Shown here piece by piece: positions 28,196-64,000 of a stretch of 64,000 bases of DNA. The stretch comes from Apodemus sylvaticus (Eukaryota > Chordata > Mammalia > Rodentia > Muridae): positions 76,373,080-76,437,079 of the forward strand of contig NC_067482.1 in NCBI RefSeq assembly GCF_947179515.1. The letters run 5' to 3'. Below the pieces are notes generated by a model. That model ran no database searches, had not been told where the DNA came from, and saw only the letters and a list, made by a program, of their open reading frames with translations. Position numbers and translations under genes: made by a program. Within the stretch, counting starts at the first letter, position 1, and every line of letters starts with the position of its first letter.

Positions 28196-30899
28196 GTGAG
28201 CCCCTCCCCCAAGGCGGGGGGCGCCCCTCTGCCCAGCCCATCACAGATTTATCCAGCTGGAGCTGCTTTCCTTGTTACCCAGGACCCCCTCTATGGCTCC
28301 TGGCAGCGTGGGGTAGACTGGTTTGCCACAGCCATCGGGATGCCAGCGGAAAAGAGGTACAACAGCGTCCTGTTCGGAGGTATGTCGCCGTGTGTCATGC
28401 TGGGGCCCACAGCCTGTTCTTGGAGAGCTAGTTCCGCCACGGCTCTTGGTCAACCATCCTCCCTGGGTTCCTGCCTCCTTTAACTGAAAAGTCTGGGTTT
28501 TGGAGTGGGGGGAAGGGGGTTGTTGTTTTGACTTTTTATTTTTTAACTGAGGCCACCTGAGCTTCAGTCGAAGGCCTGTGAGTACAGGGCTGAGTGTGGT
28601 CTACACTCTAGGACTGATCCTCTGTCTCAGGTCTCATCGGCTCAGCCTTCTCCCTCCTGCAGTTCTTCTCTGCACCACTCACAGGAGCTGCCTCTGATTA
28701 CCTGGGGAGGCGCCCCGTGATGATGTTGACCCTGGTAAGGCTCTGGACCCAGCTGTCATCAGGTAGAGGGGAGAATGTAGCTGTGGGGTTCCCCTGCCAA
28801 CAGTGGGCTCCCGTCCCTTCTAGAGGGACCGCCTGGCCCCTGGTGTTACACCGAGCTAAATGCACCTAAGGAAGAAGGCACAGGGACACAGTGGCCTGGG
28901 TCTGACGGTTGCTGTGTTTGCCTGCCTTACTCTGGGTGCTTCCTGGCCTCTAGTGACCGATCCTGCCACTTGGCCCCCACCCATTGGCAGACAGGTTTGG
29001 CCATCTCCTATGCGGTGTGGGCTACCTCTCGAAGCTTTACAGCCTTCTTGGCCTCCAGAGTGATAGGAGGCATCAGCAAAGGGAACGTTAACCTCTCCAC
29101 AGCCATTGTCGCTGACCTGGGCTCACCTTCAACCCGCAGTCACGGCATGGTGAGTGAACGGGCCCAGGGACCGGAGACTGACGTCTGCCTTCAGACCCCA
29201 TGCCTAGCTCAGGTTATCTTTTCCCTAGGCAGTCATCGGGGTAGCCTTCTCCCTGGCCTTTACTCTGGGTCCCATGCTCGGGGCATTCCTGTCTGTGGAA
29301 ATGGTGCCCTGGATCAGCCTACTCTTTGCAGTCTCCGACATGTTGTTCATCTTCTGCTTCTTGCCAGAGACACTGCCCCAGGAAAAGCGGGTAGGCCCAG
29401 GCCCCGGCAGGGGTGAAGGGGTTCCCTTTCTTATTTGTACCAGTGTCGGGGAGGCTGGCCTGCCCTCAGGCTGCTGCATCACAGCACCTCTTGGGTTTCC
29501 TGCATCTTGGCCTCTGCTGCCTCCCAGGCCCTGGTCCTCAAGCGGCCAGGCAGGCTGTGCCCTCCCAGCTCCTGGCCAGCCCTCACTTCCTCCCACAGGC
29601 GTCGTCTGTCACCCTGGGCTTCCACACGGCTGCCAACCTGCTCAGCCCCCTGGCCCTGCTTCGGTTTGCAGCTGTAGCTCACAGTCAGGATCCGCCTGCT
29701 GAGGACCGTAAGGAGGCTACGCCCTGACGGAGCTCTCAAGCCTTGACTCCCCAGTGTGAACAGGGGTCAACCTGTGGGCTGTGTTGTCTTGCAGAACTCA
29801 GAAACTTACACCGCCTGGGTCTTGTCTACTTCCTCTACCTGTTCCTGTTCTCGGGCCTGGAGTACACACTCAGCTTCCTTGCACACCAGCGCTTCCAGTT
29901 CAGCAGGTAGGTCTCCATCTTAGACTCTGAGACCCAGGTCCAGGAAGCCCTTGTGGTCCCCCTCCCAGCACTCTGGCTGGCCTTGCCCATCCCCCAGGCA
30001 GTTGGTGGCCTAGGGGCTGGGTGCTCACCCTCCACCTCCTAGCCTGCAGCAGGGCAAGATGTTTTTCTTCATCGGCCTCACCATGGCCACCATACAGGGC
30101 ACCTACGCCCGGCGGCTCAGCCCTGGCAAGGAAGCTGCAGCTGTGAAACGGGTAAGGGACTTAACCCTGCAAGGGGACAGGTGGTGCTCGAGACTCCTGG
30201 CACGCTGTAAACCCAGTCCTGAGATCTCTGTTTTCCTAGGCAATGCTGCTGCTGCTGCCAGCCTTCCTCTTAATTGGCTGGGGGCACTCGCTGCCTGTGT
30301 TGGGCGTGGGACTGATGCTCTATTCCTTCGGTGAGTGGCCTCCGCCAGGGCCCGTGTAGATATCCTCGCGCCTCTCCTGGGCTAACTAACAGGTGCCTCC
30401 CAATACTCTCTCACCAGCTGCTGCTGTTGTGGTGCCTGGTCTGTCCACCATGGTCTCCAGTTATGGTGAGAGCCCAATCCCAAAGTCTACCCGGCAGAGG
30501 AGAAAGCCCACAGGCGTCTGACAAGTCTCCCCCTTCAGGTTCTCCGGGACAAAAAGGCACAATCATGGGCATACTTCGGAGCCTAGGTGCCCTAGGTAGG
30601 GCTGTGGGGCCCGTGGTGGCTGCCTCGGGTAAGTGCTGCAGGCTAGCCCTGCCGATTTGCCGGGTCCTTCCTACAGCCTCCCCCAGTTGCCCGCTCTGTG
30701 CAGGCCTGGCGGCTGAGGGGAGTGGGGCGTGGGGGGCAAGAACGGGGCTGTGAAAGCCTGGGTGGGCACCTCTTTCTCCACAGTGTACTGGCTGACTGGA
30801 GCCCGGGTCTGCTTCACCGTGTGCTCCGCCCTCTTTCTGCTCCCCTTCTTACTCCTGCGGAAGCTGAGGCATCAGGCAGAGCCTTGCAAGGAGGAGTAG
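28022..30899 (+). CDS. Mfsd10: Mfsd10, major facilitator superfamily transporter (whole coding span, 12 exons)
   Basis: MFSD10 (TETRAN) is a 12-helix major facilitator family membrane protein; the human protein has been linked to organic anion and NSAID efflux. Twelve exons join in phase to 1371 bases, 456 residues plus stop (human 455). Visible features: Pro-rich cytosolic start (TPRPPIRPRPASERR), first membrane helix in VIVVLFLGLLLDLLAFTLLL, the MFS motif A GAASDYLGRR after helix 2 (exon 3), SRVIGGISKGNVNLSTAIVADLG in exon 4, and repeated hydrophobic helices to the C-terminus. The ATG has a strong context (CCACCATGG). The gene is compact, with introns of 73 to several hundred bp, lies 1.8 kb after Nop14 on the same strand and converges with Add1. 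Substrate in this species is not shown by the sequence. Confidence 0.95.
28283..28379 (+). CDS. Mfsd10: Mfsd10 coding exon 2
   Basis: Residues 59-90 plus one base, DPLYGSWQRGVDWFATAIGM through NSVLFG. Acceptor TTGTTACCCAG, donor GGAG|GTATGT, after an 87-nt intron. Confidence 0.94.
28631..28734 (+). CDS. Mfsd10: Mfsd10 coding exon 3 (MFS motif A)
   Basis: Completes codon 91 and runs to 125: GLIGSAFSLLQFFSAPLTG, then the signature G-A-A-S-D-Y-L-G-R-R between helices 2 and 3. Acceptor CTGTCTCAG, donor ACCCTG|GTAAGG. Confidence 0.95.
28991..29149 (+). CDS. Mfsd10: Mfsd10 coding exon 4
   Basis: Residues 126-178, TGLAISYAVWATSRSFTAFL through SPSTRSHGM. Acceptor CCCATTGGCAG, donor GGCATG|GTGAGT, phase 0. 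Confidence 0.95.
29229..29390 (+). CDS. Mfsd10: Mfsd10 coding exon 5
   Basis: Residues 179-232, AVIGVAFSLAFTLGPMLGAF through LPQEKR. Contains two helices and the end of the first six-helix bundle. Donor AAGCGG|GTAGGC. Confidence 0.95.
29599..29707 (+). CDS. Mfsd10: Mfsd10 coding exon 6
   Basis: Residues 233-268 plus one base, ASSVTLGFHTAANLLSPLAL through PPAED: the central cytosolic loop. Acceptor CTTCCTCCCACAG, donor GACC|GTAAGG. Confidence 0.93.
29795..29906 (+). CDS. Mfsd10: Mfsd10 coding exon 7
   Basis: Completes codon 269 and runs to 305 plus two bases, QLRNLHRLGLVYFLYLFLFS through RFQFS. Acceptor GTCTTGCAG, donor CAGCAG|GTAGGT. Confidence 0.94.
30043..30151 (+). CDS. Mfsd10: Mfsd10 coding exon 8
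   Basis: Completes codon 306 and runs to 342, LQQGKMFFFIGLTMATIQGT through AAAVKR. Acceptor CCACCTCCTAG, donor AAACGG|GTAAGG. Confidence 0.94.
30240..30330 (+). CDS. Mfsd10: Mfsd10 coding exon 9
   Basis: Residues 343-372 plus one base, AMLLLLPAFLLIGWGHSLPV through LMLYSF. Starts with a CTG run coding Leu. Donor TTCG|GTGAGT. Confidence 0.94.
30418..30465 (+). CDS. Mfsd10: Mfsd10 coding exon 10 (48 nt)
   Basis: Very short exon, AAAVVVPGLSTMVSSY, with split codons at both ends. It is followed by a 73-nt intron, the shortest in the window. Donor TATG|GTGAGA. Confidence 0.93.
30539..30628 (+). CDS. Mfsd10: Mfsd10 coding exon 11
   Basis: GSPGQKGTIMGILRSLGALG through PVVAAS, codons split at both ends. 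Acceptor CTCCCCCTTCAG, donor TCGG|GTAAGT. Confidence 0.94.
30784..30899 (+). CDS. Mfsd10: Mfsd10 coding exon 12 and stop
   Basis: VYWLTGARVCFTVCSALFLL through a basic C-terminus ending KEE, TAG at 30897-30899. Acceptor CTTTCTCCACAG. Confidence 0.94.
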
Positions 30900-31139
30900 C
30901 TGAGCTGCCCCACCCAAACCCAGCTGTCAAGTGGGCTGCCAAGGGGACCCTGGGCCGACCACTCACTCCACTCCTAGGCCACCCCTTCCTCAGGCCCAGG
31001 GAGGCTCGCCATGCTCCCCCTCCTCTTCTCTCAGGATGGCAACCCAGCAGGAAGCCTGGGCAACCACACCCTTTTCTTACTCCAAAGCCTTATAGGCTTC
31101 TGATTTCTCTTTTTAATTTCTCATTCTTCTGAATGACCA

Positions 31140-31145
31140 AATAAA
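31140..31145 (+). terminator. Mfsd10: Mfsd10 poly(A) signal
   Basis: AATAAA 241 bp after the stop, followed by a GT/T-rich stretch (GTGCCTTTCTGTCTT) starting about 18 bp later. Confidence 0.8.
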
Positions 31146-31227
31146 GCAGCTATTTTGTACCAAGTGCCTTTCTGTCTTATTATTCTTTGACAATTTCATA
31201 CTAAATGTTACATGATAATGGCTAACT

Positions 31228-31378
31228 TTTTTTTTAATGTGAGTACACTGTCAGTCCCTCAGACACAGTGGAATCGGACATGGGATCCCATTACAGATGA
31301 TTGTGAACCATGGCGTGGTTGCTGGGATTTGAACTCAGGACGTCTCAGAGTAGTCAGTGCTCTCAATCTCTAGCCCTA
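31228..31378 (-). repeat. B2 SINE
   Basis: Reverse-strand B2: TGAGTACACTGTCAG (the tail side) through TGCTGGGATTTGAACTCAGG to the reversed head near 31370. Confidence 0.8.
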
Positions 31379-31560
31379 GCCCTAACTTCTAGTGGGAGGA
31401 GTGAGGTGAGCAAGCCCCTCCCCATCGGTGATGGACCGCTGCCAGAGCCAAGCTTCCTGACAGGCAGGTCTGCACCAGAAAGGGCAGCAGCTGTAGTATG
31501 AGGTCCAAGTGCCCAGGAGGTCGTAGCTATTGGCGACATCTGACCAAGGATTAAAAGCTT

Positions 31561-31742
31561 GGGTTGGAGAGATGGCTCAGGGTTAAGAGCACTGGCTGCT
31601 GCTGTTCCAGAGAACCTGAGTTCGATTCCCAGAATCTACATGGCAGCTCACAAAGTCTGTAACTCGAGGTCCAGAGGATCAGGTACCTTCACATAGACAT
31701 ATGTGCAGGAAAAATATAAGTACAAATGAAAAATAAGCCTTA
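31561..31742 (+). repeat. B3/B2 SINE
   Basis: Head GGTTGGAGAGATGGCTCAG with A and B box-like tRNA-derived sequence (GAGTTCGATTCCCAG) and a B3-type 3' half. Confidence 0.85.
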
Positions 31743-31745
31743 AAA

Positions 31746-31884
31746 AGGCAGGTGGTTGTGGCATACATGTTTGACCACAGCATTCAGGAGGCAGGAGGAG
31801 TTCTGTGAGTTCAAGGCCAGCCTGGTCTATAGAGTTCCAGGACTGCCAGGGCTACACAGTGAAACCCTGTTTCAAAAAACAAAA
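31746..31884 (+). repeat. B1 SINE, diverged
   Basis: GGCAGGTGGTTGTGGCATAC through GTGAAACCCTGTTTC; joins the preceding B3 tail directly. Confidence 0.8.
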
Positions 31885-31892
31885 CTTAAATA

Positions 31893-32059
31893 AGGGACTG
31901 GAGAGATGGCTCAGAGGTTAAGAGCACTGACTGCTCTTCTGAAAGTCCTGAGTTCAAATCCCAGCTACCACATGGTGGCTCACAACCATCCTTAATGAGA
32001 TCTGATGCCCTCTTCTGGTGTGTCTGAAAACAGCTACAGTGTACTTACATAAAATAAAT

Positions 32060-32093
<34 letters not shown>
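31893..32093 (+). repeat. B2 SINE
   Basis: Full-length B2, GGACTGGAGAGATGGCTCAG through AATAAATAAATC and a long A tail. Young and well conserved. Confidence 0.93.
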
Positions 32094-32095
<2 letters not shown>

Positions 32096-32109
32096 AAAGA
32101 AAGAAAAAA

Positions 32110-32246
32110 TGGCTGGGCAGTGGTGGCGCATACCTGTAATCCCAGCACTTGGGAGGCACAGGCAGGTGGATTTCTGAGTTGAAGGCCAGCGTGGTCTACA
32201 GAGTGAGTTCCTGGACAGCCAGGGCTACACAGAGAAACCCTACCTC
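32110..32246 (+). repeat. B1 SINE whose tail is poly(G)
   Basis: B1 body ends GAAACCCTACCTC, but where an A tail is expected there is a run of 23 G. Confidence 0.88.
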
Positions 32247-32296
32247 GGGGGGGGGGGGGGGGGGGGGGGCTCTCAGGTATGGGGGGGGAGGGGAGG
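32247..32296. repeat. Poly(G) run
   Basis: G run of 23 at 32247-32269, then a short CTCTCAGGTAT spacer and a second G-rich run (32281-32296). Confidence 0.9.
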
Positions 32297-32504
32297 CTCT
32301 CAGGTGTCCTAGCAGACAAGGAGGGCACTGCCACCAAGCCTAATGACCCGAAGTTGATCCCCAGAACCCATACCGTAAAGAACACACTGCTCATGTTTTC
32401 CTGACATCCATGCACACAACATAGAACAGACATACACACAGCTAAATAAATTAAGGGCACAAAGGCACAAAAACCCTAAACTGCTTCCCAACCATAGACG
32501 ACAA

Positions 32505-33990
32505 GGAAACTGCTTAAAGACTTTTATTTGTGAGTAAAACCTGTTACAATGAGGAGAGGACACACAGGCCCTGTCCTCCAAGTCTGTCCATATATGCAAC
32601 GATATTTCATGTGTAATACAAAGAATTAGACTACAAAAGTGAGAAGAGTCATTGCATATGTGGGATAAAGGAAGGGCCAGAAGGAAGGACGAGGAAGAGT
32701 CCGGATGTGGGAACTCGGGACCAGGTGAGAGCTCAGGCCACCGTGGTGACCAGTGAGACCAGCAGTGCAGCAGGCCGTGGGGTCCTGCTTGGTGGCACCT
32801 GCTCTACAGAGGCTCGACCCCAGCAGGGGTATGAGGGCTCCCGCAGACTTCCTCACTCCTAGCCAGGCTGGCAGTGGCAGCTCCTGAGCAAGGCCCCTTA
32901 GGATTCCACCTGACACTCAGCGCTTCCCACTAAGCAGATTCAAGCCCTTTTCCAGGGATGAAAGTTAAGTAAAAATTCATAAAGAATGGATCAAGGAGTT
33001 CATGGGCTCTATGGATGATGCAAGACATTAGATGGCACGTCCGAGACTGGCTTCTACCATGGTTACCCCTTATCAAAACCAGGGCAACGTCAGACTCAGT
33101 TAAGGTCCTGTTCCTTCCAAACCTCCCCACACAAGTCAAGAGTGTACTGCCGCAGTCTATCTCAGGCTCTACAACAAAAACTAATGCAAAGAGTGGCCGG
33201 TTCAAATTCACAGTTAAAATGTAGGTTAAATCACAAACCTGCTGAAAGAAAGTTCTAGAAAGGACTCTTCCCCCTCCTGGTATCTCTTCCCTAGGATGGG
33301 AATCCAAGACCCCATAAGATCAACTATGAGCGCCTGAATGTGGTTTTGGTCATGGGGTCACCAGTTAGACCATGCATAGCGTTGTGCTGGGTAGACACAG
33401 GGTTGCTCACTGCTAGGGCAGTAGGCATAACCCGTTTCTTTAAGGCAGCCACAGTGCCCTGGACCACTAATGAACATGAGAGTGTTTTCTCATGTGTTAC
33501 CTCATGGCTGGGGTATGTGGATACCTGTGTATGAGGATAACTAACATCACCAAGCAGAGGATGCCAGCAAAAGCCGAGTCCAAATCAGCCCCCCGAGACT
33601 CCACAGGGTGCAGGGAAACAGCAGACGATTCGAACTCACGACAGAAAGGCGAGTGAGAGGCAAGGCTGGGGGGGGGGGGGGAACGCTGTAACCAGAGCTG
33701 GCAGAAGCCCCAATGCCTTCCAGCCAGGACCAGGAGTCAGTGCCCCTCCTGCAGGGGGCACAACTCACGGGTGCAGACGAAGCCCAGGTCCCCACAGAAC
33801 CAAGGCCTGTAGGGAGGCTAAGCACACACTGGGCTAGCACTGGTGCAGGGGCTGACCATACATGGGAGGGGCTGTAGAACATGGAGGTCTTGGCTTTTTG
33901 CATTCCATGACAGGAGAGGACAGAACACAGGACAGGAGGGAACCCTGGCAGAGCCAGGCCTATAGACATGACAGTACGCAGGGTGGGCCT
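32505..33990 (-). other. Add1: Add1 3' untranslated region
   Basis: From the base after the TGA at 33991 to the inferred cleavage site. No SINE seen. A run of 14 G at 33668-33681 gives 14 C in the mRNA. The end rests only on the poly(A) signal. Confidence 0.7.
32523..32528 (-). terminator. Add1: Add1 poly(A) signal
   Basis: AATAAA on the minus strand, about 1.46 kb after the stop codon, with GTTTTTGTGCCTTTGTGCCC downstream on the same strand. Gives a 3' UTR of about 1.48 kb. Confidence 0.75.

Positions 33991-64000
<30,010 letters not shown>

Larger units (their letters stand above)
31160..32504. other. Mfsd10-Add1 convergent intergenic region
   Basis: Almost entirely SINE: reversed B2 (31228-31378), B3/B2 (31561-31742), B1 (31746-31884), B2 (31893-32093), B1 (32110-32246), then G-rich runs (32247-32296). 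It separates the 3' ends of two convergent genes. Confidence 0.8.

Noticed and set aside
31561..32093. tRNA genes suggested by A and B box-like sequence
   Set aside because: These are the tRNA-derived heads of B2/B3 SINEs; no cloverleaf with acceptor stem is present.

Overview
This window is mammalian nuclear DNA from a murine rodent, Mus or a close relative. Multi-exon genes with GT-AG introns sit among many B1 SINEs (many with the Mus-type tail ending in AAACCAAATCC), B2 and B3/B4 SINEs, L1 3' ends and long TG and GA microsatellites. Few ID-type SINEs are visible, which argues against rat. The gene content matches the Grk4-Nop14-Mfsd10-Add1 neighbourhood (mouse chr5, human 4p16.3), reversed relative to the usual mouse orientation.

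Layout: (1) 1-4053 holds the first coding exon of Grk4 on the minus strand and the start of its intron 1; the rest of Grk4 lies off the left edge. (2) 4054-4947 is a GC-rich head-to-head promoter shared by Grk4 (-) and Nop14 (+), with paired ZNF143-like and TCGCGA motifs. (3) 4948-26225 is Nop14 on the plus strand, complete, with 18 coding exons that I joined in phase to an 855-residue product. (4) 28022-30899 is Mfsd10 on the plus strand, complete, with 12 coding exons giving 456 residues. (5) 64000 down to about 32505 is Add1 (alpha-adducin) on the minus strand. Thirteen constitutive coding exons from about residue 66 to the stop are present, plus three alternative segments: a 93-nt 3' extension, an 84-nt cassette and a 34-nt terminating exon. 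The first coding exon (about 65 residues) lies beyond 64000. Mfsd10 and Add1 converge tail to tail across a SINE-rich gap.

The genes serve different processes: small-subunit ribosome assembly (Nop14), membrane transport (Mfsd10), the spectrin-actin membrane skeleton (Add1) and GPCR desensitisation (Grk4). There is no operon-like functional coupling; the only shared element visible is the Grk4/Nop14 promoter.

I found no previously undescribed multi-gene system. The most unusual structure is in Nop14 intron 10. A 146-bp inverted copy of a B1 tail plus unique flank is fused to a 30-bp near-exact copy of the exon 11 donor splice site, which looks like a replication template-switch scar. Next in interest are the three intact Add1 alternative-splicing segments. 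One of them completes its stop codon only after splicing, and two lie in introns carrying very long CA or CT tracts. Coordinates come from reading splice junctions by eye, without transcript data.
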